From contig JAPDFW010000012.1 of assembly GCA_028826165.1 (NCBI GenBank), positions 1-64,000 of the forward strand: a stretch of DNA of 64,000 nt, read 5' to 3'. Within the stretch, counting starts at the first letter, position 1; each line of letters starts with the position of its first letter. A program made the position numbers and the translations under genes. Below the pieces are notes generated by a model. It searched no databases, was not told where the DNA came from, and was given only the letters and a program-made list of their open reading frames with translations. Shown here in pieces: positions 48,080-60,177 of this stretch. This DNA is from Anaeramoeba ignava (Eukaryota; Metamonada; Anaeramoebidae).

Positions 48080-48227
48080 TTCTTTTAATTTAATTTAAAA
48101 GAAGAAAAATGAAAAACAAATTTTGGAAAATTTTTTTTTAAAAGCAAAAAAAAAAGCAAAAACAATATTTTCTCCTTTTTTTTCTCATTTTTTTTTGAAT
48201 TGAATTTTTTGGATTGAATTTTTTGGA

Positions 48228-49729
48228 TCATTTCTTTTTTGAATTGCTTCTGCTTTTACTTTTACTTTTGTTCTTGTTTTTGTTTTTGTGTTTGTGTTTG
48301 TGTTTGTGTTTGTGTTTATGTTTGTCTTTTTTCAGATTTTGATTATTTTCATCACTTTCACTTTCACTTGATTCATTGACTTGAGTAGTCGAAGAAAAAG
48401 GCATGAATTTTCCGGTCTCATAAGTTGATAAATTTGGATACATTGTTAGAGTTTCTAAATATTCTTGATTTTGAGGAGAATTGGGAAAAATTTGAACAGG
48501 AGATTGACTTGGATTTTGCAGAAGAAGAGAGATATTAATTTCTTGCATCTTCTTTTTATCTTTTTTATCTTTTTTATTCTTTTCATCTTTTTTATTCTTT
48601 TCATCTTTTTTATTCTTTTCATCTTTTTTATTCTTTTCATCTTTTTATTCTTTTCATATTTTGGATCTTTTTCTTCGTAAATTAACTCTTCAATTTCTCC
48701 AAAAATCTCAATTCTTTCAACAACAATATTTTCATCCAATTTCTTTTTCCAAATTTTTGCATTTTCAGGAAAAATTTCATCAATAAAAGTTGATTTGGAT
48801 GTTGTTTTTGGTTTTTCAAATTGGAAATCAATTTGTTGGAAAGTGATAATAGATTCATCAGCAGAAATAAGGAAACAAAAACTGGATTGATTTAAAGGAA
48901 TCAACTGACTGTTTCTGAAAGAAGTTGTTTCAGAAAATCCTTTTTCGGAAAAACCTCCAAATATATTATCTTTTGATTTTGCAAGAACTAACATATTTTG
49001 AGCTGAGAAGCAGGTTTTTTCTAATTGTTTCCTTTTATAACCAGGTTTTTCTATTCTAAAGGCATAACGCATTTTATCATAAATTTGTGGATCATTGATT
49101 TGATTTCTTATTCGCAAAACAGTCTGTTTTTTTTTGATGATTTGAGTAAAACAAAACTCTGAATTTTGAACAAATTTCAAGTCAGATTCAATTCCTTTGA
49201 GTGCATCATCTTTTTGGATTTGGAAATTCTTTAAAGGATAAATCACTTCAGGTTTTGTTGAAAGAGTTTGTTTTCGATCTGAATTGATAAAATCACACAA
49301 ATAAAGAATTGGCAAGTTTTTCGTTTGTTTTGCCAATTCATAAACTTCAAATGGGTCCAATTTATGGATTGAATAAACCAAATGTTTTTCTGCTGATTTT
49401 CTAAGTGATTCAATTTGAAATTTAATTGAGAATTTCCAAATATCAAGACAATCTTTAGGTTCTATTTCTATTTCAGATGTGTAAATGTAACGGATGATTT
49501 TCTCCATGATTTTGGGTTTGATTTCGGGAAGAATAATATCTCTACTTGAATCCACTTTGAAAAAGTGAAAGAAAAATTTACTTCTTGAAGAAAGAATGCA
49601 TTTGTGACAAGGAAATGGTTTTGATTTCTTTCCACATTTAATTGTAATATCAGAAAAATCCTTTATGTTTGAATAAAGAGTTTTGAGATCTAATAAAAGA
49701 GCTGATTCAGATTCAGAAATATCAGTCAT
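48228..49729 (-). CDS. BTB/POZ protein with TLDc-like segment, one frame break
   Basis: The likely start is ATG 49729 (MTDISESESALLLDL); an ATG nine codons earlier is also open. The BTB domain covers residues about 15-110: DFSDITIKCG, FPCHKCILSSRSKFFFHFF, ILPEIKPKIMEKIIRYIYTS. A BACK-like helical piece follows (LDPFEVYELAKQTKNLPIL). Near residue 260 FSAQNMLVLAKSKDNIFGGF resembles the TLDc strand motif. In the Lys-rich EKNKKD repeat one unit has five T instead of six on the plus strand (about 48640), shifting the frame. Correcting it continues to MQEINISLLL, a Ser-rich region and a KHKHKH/KSKSRS tail ending at 48228. BTB-TLDc proteins may act as Cullin-3 adaptors or in oxidative-stress responses; the role here is not known. 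Confidence 0.8.
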
Positions 49730-49913
49730 AGAAAGAATAGAAAAAAAAAATTTCAAAAAAGGAAAAAATTTTAGAAAGAAAAAAATGAAAACAATATTTT
49801 TCCGATTTCAAAATTTAAATCAAAATAAAAATTTAAATAAAAATTTAATAAGAAATTTAATAAAAATTTAATAAAAATTTAATTTATTGTATAAAATAAA
49901 AAATAGTAAAATC

Positions 49914-52430
49914 TCATTTGAAAATCTTTAAACAATTCACTAATTGATTTTGAGTAAAATTAACAGCTTCAGTAAAATCACTTGGAGAAAGAAAACCTTT
50001 CCTTTTATTATCAAGACATTTCCAAACTAACAAGAGATCTTTTGGGGGACGAGAATTTTCATCTTGAAAAGTAATAACAGCAACAACTTTCCACAAATCA
50101 AATAGTTCGATTCTTCCAACTCCTCTTTGGTCATAAATATTAAAACAAAAACAAAGTTGATCAAGAAAGGATCCGCGAAGCAAACAATTCAAACCGACAA
50201 TAAGTTGTTTGAATTCCAATTTTCCTTTCTTTTTGTCGTCAAAACCCCAAAACAAAAACTGAATTTGTTGAGGATTCACAATTCCAAGTTGATTGCACAT
50301 TTTTGTAAATGATTCTTGATTCATGACTTTGTTTGGAAATTGCTCGCAGAATTTTTGGAACATTTGACGGATTTCCGTCTTTGTAAACGAGGAAATATGT
50401 TGCAAATGTTCCACTTCCAATTCGGAAAGAGTTGATGAAGAATCATTATCAACAGCGCCGTCAGTCAAATTAATTGCGATGATAAGACTTTGTATCCAGT
50501 CCTCATAATCCTTTGCGTTTTCGGCAAAAAACCAGAACTGTTTCTTTGCTTTTGTGATGATTTTAAATGTGAAATGTTTGTTGAATTTTCGGTTGAACGG
50601 AATCAAGTGCGAATCTTGCAAATCAATGTATCCAATCGGATTACTTGTTGATCCTGATTCGAAGAAGAAGAGTTTACTGGAATCAATCATGAAGAACTTG
50701 CGTTTCCATTTGCGTTTGAGATGGGTTGTTTGCAGAAACGAGAGAAAACCCTGTTTTTTATTGAGATGCGAAAACTTGATAAAATAGTTGAAATTCTTGA
50801 TTGTATTTGTGATACTTTCAATCCAATTATGAAAATCTTGGTTTGATTCCGACTCAAGAACATAAATTTGGTCTGTTGGAAAAGAGAGCTTGAAAATAAA
50901 CGGCGGTTCCTTAAGCAATGGGTTTGCCTCGATCCTGAGCTTTTGGATCGAGATGTAATTCAATGGTTCCTCGTTTTTATCTGAGTTTTTCAACTGAAGT
51001 AAATGTGTTCCTTTTAAGTCAAACCAAAACCGTTTTTTCTTTGTGTTTGTCGAATGCACCCACAGATATCCCTTTGTGATCGTCGACGTTGTGATTCCGA
51101 TTGGATGCTGTTCCATATCCATGTTTTGGTTTGAAACAAACCCCAAAAATTCATCACCTTTACTTGAGTCACTAAATGTGTCCCCAAAATCCATTGATTT
51201 TATTTCTTGCTCCATTCCGTCATCCTGGATATCGTCCTGGTACTCGCTTTGTGTTTGTGTTTGTGTTGTTGTTGATGTTTGTTGGTTGTCGTCTTGATGT
51301 TCGCTTTGTGTTTGTGCTTCATTTTCTGGTTGATATTTATTTGAATTTGAATTTGAATTTGCATTTGCATTTTCAGAAAGATTATAATAAGAATTATAAA
51401 GCCGATTTTGTTTGGTGTTTGAAATCCCTTTTTCTTCATAATATTTGCCTCTTTTCTGCTTCATAATATCATATGGCGAAGAATAGGGAGAATTTTCGTT
51501 GAAAAGGTTCATTTTTAATTCCAAATTTGAACCGCCTTTATGAGCCATTTTTTCTTGGAAAAACCCGTTGGTTCGCACATAATTATCGGGTGTTTTTGAT
51601 AGTGATTTCGCCGCAGAACGGCTCTCAACAATATTGGCTCTTTTTTGCATCAATCCAAAACTATTCCGTCTTTTTTGATCTTGTTTTATTACCGGAATTT
51701 CAATTTTCATTTCATTTGAACGACTGTTTTGCGTTGATCTTCGAATATAATTCTCCAGTAAATTGAACCAAATCATCAATTCCTTTGTGTATTCTTCTTG
51801 TTTTTTCTCATAAACTTCAACCTCGTTTTTATCCTTCAATTTATTCTTCAAAAACACTGGACTCAAATACATTGGTTTGAATAAACTGTGTTCCAGCGTA
51901 ATAATTGCGTATCCGTTTTTCTGTGTTTGGATACTTGCTTTGATATCATTGAGGAATATGATTCCTTCAGGAAACTCCAAATCATCTTTACTTTTAAAAT
52001 ACAATAAAATATTATCAAATAATTGGAAAAAATAATTGTTTGATTTTCGCGATCCTTTGTCTTCTTTGGATAGAAATCCTGAATGATGACATTCAACATC
52101 CTGCGTTTTTCTTGTCGGTTGAGCCGACAGGATTTGGGTTTGAATTGTTTGGACCCAATCTTCACATTCATTTGGTGTTTTTGCTTGAATCAAAAATTTC
52201 CGGCGATTTGAGTGAACTATTTGAAATGAATTTTTTGGATTCTTCACTTTTAGACAATATGCTCCATCAAGTGAAATTACTCCAAGTGGGTTTTGTTGTG
52301 ATTTCTGGTTTTTATAATAACTTATTGTGTTGTCTTTTTTTAATATAAACCATCTTTTTCTCCATGTTTTATATCCTCCTCCTTGTTTAGTTAAATATCC
52401 TGTTTTAATTATAATTTGATTTTCATCCAT
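49914..52430 (-). CDS. four PH domains plus EF-hand module, 838 aa
   Basis: A single intact exon. PH1 is at about residues 8-110 (TGYLTKQGGGYKTWRKRWFI ... CEDWVQTIQ). PH2 is near 120-235 (HSGFLSKEDKG ... WFNLLENYI). Then comes a Ser/Asn/Gln/Thr-rich linker with a TQTQ repeat. PH3 lies near 455-555 (KGYLWVHSTNTKKKRFWFDL) and PH4 near 565-660 (KQGFLSFLQTTHLKRKWKRK ... YEDWIQSLI). A C-terminal calcineurin-B/NCS-like EF-hand module covers about 685-838 (LFWGFDDKKKGKLEFKQLI, CFNIYDQRGVGRIELFDLWK, LVWKCLDNKRKGFLSPSDF). Several Ca-binding loop positions are non-acidic, so Ca binding is uncertain. PH domains suggest phosphoinositide membrane binding. The family is unassigned. Confidence 0.9.
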   Translation of the reverse strand: MDENQIIIKTGYLTKQGGGYKTWRKRWFILKKDNTISYYKNQKSQQNPLGVISLDGAYCLKVKNPKNSFQIVHSNRRKFLIQAKTPNECEDWVQTIQTQILSAQPTRKTQDVECHHSGFLSKEDKGSRKSNNYFFQLFDNILLYFKSKDDLEFPEGIIFLNDIKASIQTQKNGYAIITLEHSLFKPMYLSPVFLKNKLKDKNEVEVYEKKQEEYTKELMIWFNLLENYIRRSTQNSRSNEMKIEIPVIKQDQKRRNSFGLMQKRANIVESRSAAKSLSKTPDNYVRTNGFFQEKMAHKGGSNLELKMNLFNENSPYSSPYDIMKQKRGKYYEEKGISNTKQNRLYNSYYNLSENANANSNSNSNKYQPENEAQTQSEHQDDNQQTSTTTQTQTQSEYQDDIQDDGMEQEIKSMDFGDTFSDSSKGDEFLGFVSNQNMDMEQHPIGITTSTITKGYLWVHSTNTKKKRFWFDLKGTHLLQLKNSDKNEEPLNYISIQKLRIEANPLLKEPPFIFKLSFPTDQIYVLESESNQDFHNWIESITNTIKNFNYFIKFSHLNKKQGFLSFLQTTHLKRKWKRKFFMIDSSKLFFFESGSTSNPIGYIDLQDSHLIPFNRKFNKHFTFKIITKAKKQFWFFAENAKDYEDWIQSLIIAINLTDGAVDNDSSSTLSELEVEHLQHISSFTKTEIRQMFQKFCEQFPNKVMNQESFTKMCNQLGIVNPQQIQFLFWGFDDKKKGKLEFKQLIVGLNCLLRGSFLDQLCFCFNIYDQRGVGRIELFDLWKVVAVITFQDENSRPPKDLLLVWKCLDNKRKGFLSPSDFTEAVNFTQNQLVNCLKIFK

Positions 52431-52559
52431 ATTTTTTTTTTGTTTGAAAAAATTGAGATAAAAGAAAATGAAAGAAAAAAATTTAAAAAAATAAAAATTT
52501 AAAAATTTAAAAATTTAAAAATGAAAAAGAAAAAAATGAAAGAAAAAAATGAAAAATTT

Positions 52560-55095
52560 TTAATTTTTAATTTTAATTAAATTTGGAATTAATTTGTAAT
52601 TAATTTGGAATTAATTTATAATTAATTTAGAATTGATTTATAATTGATTTATAATTGATTTATAATTAATTTATAATTGATTTATAATTGATTTATAATT
52701 AATTTATAATTAATTTATAATTGATTTATAATTGATTTATAATTAATTTATAATTGATTTATAATTGATTTATAATTGATTTATAATTGATTTATAATTA
52801 ATTTATAATTGATTTATAATTGATTTATAATTAATTTATAATTAATTTATAATTAATTTATAATTGATTTATAATTAATTTATAATTGATTTATAATTGA
52901 TTTATAATTAATTTATAATTGATTTATAATTGATTTATAATTAATTTATAATTGATTTATAATTAATTTATAATTGATTTATAATTAATTTATAATTAAT
53001 TTATAATTAATTTATAATTAATTTATAATTAATTTATAATTGATTTATAATTGATTTATAATTGATTTATAATTAATTTAATTAATTTATAATTTATATT
53101 TTTATTATTAATTTATAATTGATTTATAATTAATTTATAATTAATTTATAATTGATTTATAATTGATTTATAATTAATTTATAATTAATTTATAATTAAT
53201 TTATAATTAATTTATAATTGATTTATAATTATTTATAATTAGATTTATAATTAATTTATAATTGATTAATTTATAATTAATTTATAATTGATTTATAAAT
53301 TGATTTATAATTAATTTATAATTGATTTATAATTGATTTATAATTAATTTATAATTGATTTATAATTAATTTATAATTAATTTATAATTAATTTATAATT
53401 TATTTATAATTGATTTATAATTGATTTATAATTAAATTGATTTATAATTAATTTATAATTAATTTATAATTGATTTATAATTGATTTATATTAATTTATA
53501 ATTGATTTTAATTTATGATTTAGAATTAATTTATAATTAATTTATAATTGATTTATAATTAATTTATAATTGATTTATAATTAATTTATAATAATTTATA
53601 ATTGATTTATAATTAATTAATTTAATTAATAATTATTTTATAATTGATTTATAATTAATTTGAATTAATTTATAATTAATTTGTACCAATTTTATAATTA
53701 ATTGATTTATAATTGATTTATAATTAATTTATAAATTAATTTATAATTGATTTATAATTGATTTATAATTGATTTATAATTAATTTATAATTAATTTTAT
53801 AATTAATTTATAATTTATAATTGATTTATAATTGATTTATAATTAATTGATTTATAATTGATTTATTTTTATAATTGATTTATATTGAATTTATAATTGA
53901 TTTATAATTGAATTTATAATTGATTTATAATTGATTTAAATTGATTTATAATTGATTTATAATTGATTTATAATTGATTTATAATTAATTTATAATTGAT
54001 TTATAATTAATTTATAATTGATTTATAATTGATTTATAATTGATTTATAATTAATTTATAATTAATTTATAATTGATTTATAATTAATTTATAATTAATT
54101 TAGAATTGATTTATAATTAATTTATAATTAATTTATAATTGATTTATAATTGATTTATAATTGATTTATAATTGATTTATAATTGATTTATAATTAATTT
54201 ATAATTGATTTATAAATTAATTTATAATTGATTTATAATTGATTTATAATTAATTTATAATTAATTAATTGATTTAGAATTAATTTATAATTTAATTTAT
54301 AATTGATTTATAATTGATTTATAATTAATTTATAATTAATTTATAATTGATTTGGAATTGATTTATAATTAATTTAGAATTGATTTTTATAATTAATTAT
54401 AATTGATTTTATAATTAATTTATAATTTATTTTTATAATTGATATAATTGATTTATAATTAATTTATAATTGATTTATAATTGATTTAATTGATTTATAA
54501 TTAAATTTATAATTGATTTATAAATAATTTTAAATTAATTTATAATTGATTTATAATTAATTTATAATTGATTTATAAATTAATTTATAATTGATTTATT
54601 ATTGATTTATAATTAATTTATAATTGATTTTATAATTGATTTATAATTGATTTATAATTAATTTGGAATTGATTTATAATTAATTTATAACCAATTAAAT
54701 TTTAATTTATAATTGATTTATAATTGATTTATAATTGATTTATAATTGATTTATAATTAATTTATAATTAATTTATATTATTTATAATTGATTTATAATT
54801 GATTTATAATTGATTTTATAATTGATTTTATAATTGATTTTATAATTGATTTAGAATTGATTTATAATTGATTTATAATTAATTTGGAATTAATTTATAA
54901 TTAATTTATAATTGATTTATAATTGATTTATAATTGATTTATAATTAATTTATAATTGATTTTATAATTGATTTAGAATTGATTTAGAATTGATTTATAA
55001 TTGATTTATAATTGATTTATAATTGATTTATAATTGATTTATAATTTATTTATAATTGATTTGTAATTGATTTAGAATTGATTTAGAATTTGAAT
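52560..55095. repeat. 2.5 kb 11-bp satellite (ATTGATTTATA / ATTAATTTATA)
   Basis: Around 230 units of an 11-bp repeat alternate G and A at one position (ATTGATTTATA or ATTAATTTATA), with occasional one-base slips. The block lies between the start of the four-PH gene and the 3' end of the BTB-TLDc gene. No gene is seen inside. Confidence 0.92.
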
Positions 55096-55108
55096 TTTGT
55101 TTTGAATT

Positions 55109-56604
55109 TTAAATGAAATAAGTTTCAACTTCATCAACAATCCATTTATTCTTAGAACCAGTTAAATAACTTTCCGCTTCATTTGTTCCATATTCGATTC
55201 CATCAGGGCGATTGTAACTTATACCAAAATTCGAATAACCAGATTGGAAATCTTCATATAATCTAAAATCTTTTCCAGCAAAAGAACCTCCAAAACTTGG
55301 TCCAGATTTTAAATGATACCAAACAGCAAATTTTTCTGCATTTTTTTTAATTGTAAATTTCTCAGGTTCTCTATCTCCTTTATCATTTCTTAGTGAAAAA
55401 ATAAATGCATCTGAATCAAAAATCCATCCATATTCAGCATTTTTGTCTTCTTCTCTCCATTTTGTTTTATCACTTATAAATCCAACTTTTGTAAATCCTC
55501 CAAAAATAAAATTATCTTTTGTTTTGATAATAACTAATGTCTTTCCTTTATTATCACATTTTTTATGCCATTTTTTTGTTGAAAATCCGTCTTCTTTTGT
55601 TGAAAATTGTTTTTTCATTTGGAAAAAGAATTTATCATCATTTATCCATTTTTTTAATTTCTTGAAATGCTTTATTTCTTGAATAATTTGTGAATCAAAT
55701 CTTATTCTTGGTTTGAAAATGAATGAATTTTGATTTTGATTTTGATCTTGAATAAATTTGTTCAGTTTCTTCTTCTTTTTTTGAGATTGAAGTTTTTGGA
55801 ATTCAATTAATTTTTCTGAAATCTGATTTGGAATTAAATCTGTTTTTAAAATATCTTCAAGTTCTTGTTCTGAAAAGTCAATAAATCTGATTTTATCGAT
55901 AATATTTGAAATTTGAATTTGGAATCTTTCTTTGTCTTCTTTTTCAATTTCTTTTTCTTGATTAAGATTGAGTTTATGTTTTCCCCATTTGATTATTGAT
56001 TGAAAGATTTCAAACTCATTTACTAAAATTTCATCATTTGATAAAATTGAATTTAAATGATTTTCTTCAAGTTCAAGAAAAAAAGGAGTTTTAATAAATT
56101 CATCAAAATTATCCAAAATAAATTGATAAGAAAAATCCATTAAGTTATTTAAGTTCATTGAATCAGATAATTTAAGAACATCAACAGTAATTTCAATTTG
56201 AAAGTTCTTTTTGATAAAATTTGAAGAAATTTCAATTAATTCATCAATTAAATATTTTGATGAAAAAAATAAAATTTCAAAAGCATTTTCTAAATTAATT
56301 TCAATTTTTCCTGAATAAAAATAATTCAAAATTGAAGATAGAATTGAACATGAAACATTTTGAAGAATCATTTTATTTTCTTGATATTCTTTCATTTTAG
56401 AATTAAAAAGTGATTTAAAATACTGACTTCTTGAAGAAAGAATTGATTTATGAGTTTTAAATGAAATTGGTTTTGTTTCTGGATTTTTTTGACAAATGAT
56501 TTCAAAATCAAAATAACTTTCATTTTCTTTTTCGTTTTGATTTTGATTTTGAATAAATTTTTTAAATCATTTGAAAGTTTTTCTAAATTTGAATAATTTT
56601 CCAT
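55109..56604 (-). CDS. BTB-BACK-TLDc protein, one frame break near the start
   Basis: The start is ATG 56604 (MENYSNLEKLSNDLK). After NDLK the frame needs one extra A (A6 run, about 56557-56563) to continue as FIQNQNQNEKENESYFDFE. The BTB domain is then complete: ESYFDFEIICQKNPETKP, THKSILSSRSQYFKSLFNSK, ILNYFYSGKIEIN. A BACK domain follows (MNLNNLMDFSYQFIL, VNEFEIFQSIIKWGKHKLN). The C-terminal TLDc-like domain includes GKTLVIIKTKDNFIFGGFT, DSDAFIFSLRND, GPSFGGSFAGKDFRLYED and YLTGSKNKWIVDEVETY. BTB-BACK proteins are usually Cullin-3 adaptors; TLDc is linked to oxidation resistance and V-ATPase regulation. It is divergent from the first CCCH-PARP gene (108 bp gap). A one-base consensus error is likely. 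Confidence 0.87.
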
Positions 56605-56712
56605 TTTTAAATAAAAAATTTAAAAAAAAAAATGAAAAAATTTATTTTCCTTTTTTTTTTTTTCATTTTTTTCCTTTTTTTCCTTTTTTTTTTTTAAATT
56701 ACAAAAAAAAAA
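56605..56712. other. 108-bp divergent promoter region between the BTB-TLDc and CCCH-PARP genes
   Basis: T-rich and C/T-rich tracts (TTTTCCTTTTTT repeated) end in AAATTACAAAAA just before the ATG at 56713. The same TTTTCCTTTTT...AAATTACAAAAA context precedes the second and third PARP copies. Confidence 0.5.
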
Positions 56713-59431
56713 ATGAGTCAAAATCAAAATCCAAATATAAATCAACTTTGTTCTTTTCTTTCAAAATATAAATGGTGTCATTCCTGGCAACATTTTAGTC
56801 ATAAAAACCATGCAGAACATCCACCAAAAAATGTGTTATGTTTAAATATTGTAAAAAATGGATCTTGTTCAGATATAAATTGTCCTTATCAACGTAAATT
56901 AAAATTATAATTATAATTAAAATTAAAATTAAAATTAAAATCAAAATTAAAATTAAAATTAAAATTAAAATTCATTTATAAAATTAAAATTAAAATTAAA
57001 ATTAAAATTAAAATTAAAATTAAAATTAAAATTAAAATTAAAATTTAAAATTAAAATTAAAATTAAAATTAAAATTAAAATTAAAATTAAAATTAAAATT
57101 AAAATTCATTTATAAAATTAAAATTAAATTTAAAATTAAAATTAAAATTAAAATTAAAATTAAAATTAAAATTAAAATTAAAATTAATTTAAAATTCAAA
57201 ATTAAAATTAAAATTAAAATTAAAATTAAAATTCATTTATAAAATTAAAATTAAAATTAAAATTAAAATTAAAATTAAAATTAAAAATTTATAAAATTAA
57301 AATTAAAATTAAAATTAAAATAAAAATTAAAATTAAAATTAAAATTAAAATTCATTTATAATTAAAATTAAAATTAAAATTAAAATTAAAATTAAAATTA
57401 AAATTAAAATTAAAATTAAAATTAAAATTAAAATTAAAATTAAAATTAAAATTCATTTATAATTAAAATTAAAATTAAAATTAAAATTAAAATTAAAAAA
57501 TTAAAATTCATTTATAAAATTAAAATTAAAATTCAAAATTAAAATTCATTTATAAAATTAAAAATTAAAAATTAAAATTAAAATTAAAATTAAAAATTAA
57601 AATTCATTTATAAAAATTAAAATTAAAATTAAAATTAAAATTAAAATTAAAATTAAAATTAAAATTAAAATTCATTTATAAAATTAAAAATTAAAATTAA
57701 AATTAAAATTAAAAATTAAAAATTTTAAAATTAAAATTAAAATTCAAAATTTAAATTAAAATTCATTTATAAAATTAAAATAATAATTAAAATTTAAATT
57801 AAAATTAAAATTATAATTAAAATCAAAATTAAAATTCATTTATAAAATTAAAATTCATTTATAAAATTAAAAATTAAAAATTTCTTTAGATGTCAATCCA
57901 AAAAATAAATATTATAATCAAATTGTTCAAGATGCTGATCCTGATCAAAAATTTCGAGGACAAAAAACTTATAATTGTTATTATTGGTGTGATTTCCCAA
58001 TGAAGGATCAAGTATGTTCAAATTATGCCGATTCAGGAGATTGTTCAGATTTAAATTGTTTATTTCAACATCATACAGATAAAAATTTTGTTAGAAACGA
58101 TCCAGTTATAACAAAACAAGAAAGAATATTACCTAAAAAATATAAGAAAAAAAAACAAGCAAATCAAAAACCAAAAATCAATCCTCTTCCTCAAGTTATA
58201 AAAACAGTCGATGAAATTCTTAAAAACCAAACAAATCAAAATTTTTTATCAATTCCACTTTACGCACAATTATGTCCTAATTTAACATTTTCTCAACAAA
58301 AAACAATAATCGGATGTACAAATCCAATATGTCCTTATGCACATCCAAATCCAAATGCAATTATAAAATACAATCATCAATTTACCACAGATTGGCTTAT
58401 TACCATGTCAAGTGAATATTGTGAAGATTTTTCTGATACACTTGATTGTGATAATCTTAGTTGTCAAAAACAACATATAAATTGCTATAATAAATTACCT
58501 GAAGAACCACAAGAATCAGAAAATAGCCAACCTTTTTGTCCATATTTAATGAAAACTGGATATTGCAGAATTCGAACTGTTAGAGATTATACAGGAAATG
58601 ATAAAAGATTAGTTTGCGATTTTAATCATAATATCCTCCTACTTCCCAAATTAAACAACAAGATGCAAAATTAGAAGATCTTCCAACTGGAAATCCTATT
58701 TATATTGATATCCAAAAGAAATTCATCCAAAGTTGGACTTATGGATCAAAACCAACTGTTATCAAAATTCAAAAAATTATTAGTCCTTATTTATCGCATT
58801 GGTTTAATCAACGCAAAATATATCTTGAAGAAAGAAGAAAAAAAACCTTTGCTGTTAATGAACTTTATCATGGAACTGATGAGAGATATTTAAAAACAAT
58901 TATGGATACTGGATTTTATATTGTTAGTAATTATAATGCAAGTCCTAAATGTAAATCATCAGGATATAAAGGGAATAATAATCAACCATCTTTTTGTAAT
59001 AATACTTGTGAACATTGTATCGAAAAACATGTTTGGAATAAGTGCCATATGTATGGACTTGGGTAAGTATTTTTATTTAATTATTTCAATCAATTTTAAA
59101 TTATAAATTATTAAAATAATTTTTTTGAAATTTAAAAATGAAAAGGATTTATTTGACTCTTTGCACATCAAAAAGTGATAAATATGTGAAAGAATTAGGA
59201 AGTGACAGAAAAGTTTTCTTATGTGATGTTGTTTTAGGAGAATCATATTATCACAAAGAAAATCTTCAAAAACCTGAAGCAGCTCATGATTGGGTATTAC
59301 CTCCAGATGGATATGATTCAATAACTGTTCCTGGAACTGGAAATACTTCAACTTTAAATGTTATGAATAATGAATTTATTATTTTCCATAAATTTCAAGC
59401 AATTCCTCGATATCTTGTTACTTACAAATAA
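56713..59431 (+). CDS. CCCH zinc-finger PARP, copy A (three exons, one frame break)
   Basis: Exons are 56713-56893, 57890-59062 and 59146-59431. Splicing intron 1 (C plus AT) makes the His of the first CCCH finger, CLNIVKNGSCSDINCPYQ-H. Others are CSNYADSGDCSDLNCLFQH, CTNPICPYAH (preceded by CPNLTFSQQ), CEDFSDTLDCDNLSCQKQH and CPYLMKTGYC ... CDFNH. The PARP catalytic domain follows: VNELYHGTDERYLKTIMDTG (H of the triad), MYGLG joined to IYLTLC, TSKSDKYV (Y), FLCDVVLGESYY, DSITVPGTGN and MNNEFIIF (E at the PARP1 E988 position). The family resembles animal PARP7/12/13, which bind RNA through CCCH fingers and ADP-ribosylate proteins. Near 58634 one T is missing relative to copy B (AATATCCTCC for AATATTCCTCC), so fingers and catalytic domain lie in different frames. 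Confidence 0.88.
56894..57889 (+). repeat. intron 1 of CCCH-PARP copy A, AATTAAAATT / CATTTATAAAATT repeat
   Basis: The 996-bp intron starts GTAAATTAAAATT and ends AAATTTCTTTAG. It is built from the same units as SIN3 intron 3. Copy B's intron at the same position has a different repeat (TTCAATTCAATA), although the exon borders and the last 10-15 bp match. Confidence 0.88.
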
Positions 59432-59449
59432 ATCAATTCAATTTATTTG

Positions 59450-60055
59450 GATTATTTCTTTTAATCAAATTAAATCAAATCAAATTAAATCCAAATTAAA
59501 TCCAAATTAAATAAATTAAATTAAATCAATTTAATACAATTTAATTCAATATTCAATTCAATATTCAATTCAATTCAATATTCAATTCAATTCAATATTT
59601 AATTCAATATTTAATTCAATATTCAATTCAATATTCAATTCAAATCAATATTCAATTCAATTCAATTCAATATTCAATTCAATTCAATATTCAATTCAAT
59701 ATTTAATTTAATATTTAATTTAATATTCAATTCAATTTAATTCAATTCAATATTTAATTCAAATCAATTCAATACAATTCAATATTCAATTTAATTCAAT
59801 ATTCAATTTAATATTCAATTCAATATTCAATATTCAATTTAATATTCAATTCAATTTAATTCAATTCAATTCAATATTCAATTCAATATTCAATTCAATA
59901 TTCAATTCAATTCAATATTCAATTTAATTCAATATTCAATTTAATTCAAATCAATTTAATTCAATTCAATATTCAATTCAATTCAATTCAATATTCAATT
60001 CAAAATTCAATTCAATTCAATTTAATTCAATATTCAATTCAATTCAATTCATAAA
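59450..60055. repeat. AATTCAATATTC / AAATCAAATT satellite between PARP copies A and B
   Basis: After the copy A stop, a short AAATTAAATC stretch gives way to TTCAATTCAATATTCAATTC units. From 60056 to 60177 the sequence is A-rich then T/C-rich (AAGAAGACATTTAATTAATT, TTTTCCTTTTT), and it is nearly the same before copy C. It is likely the promoter region. Confidence 0.85.
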
Positions 60056-60177
60056 AAAAAAGGAAAAAAAAAGAAAGAAAAAGGAAAAATAATAAAAAGA
60101 AGACATTTAATTAATTAAAAAAAAATTTATTTTCCTTTTTCTTTTTTCCTTTTTTTTTTTTAAATTACAAAAAAAAA

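Noticed and set aside
52560-55095. Telomeric or subtelomeric repeat
   Set aside because: The 11-bp unit has no G-rich strand and is flanked by ordinary genes on both sides.
13166-56563. Euplotes-style programmed +1 frameshifting
   Set aside because: The breaks are not at AAA-stop sites and include both +1 and -1 directions, so one such mechanism does not explain them.
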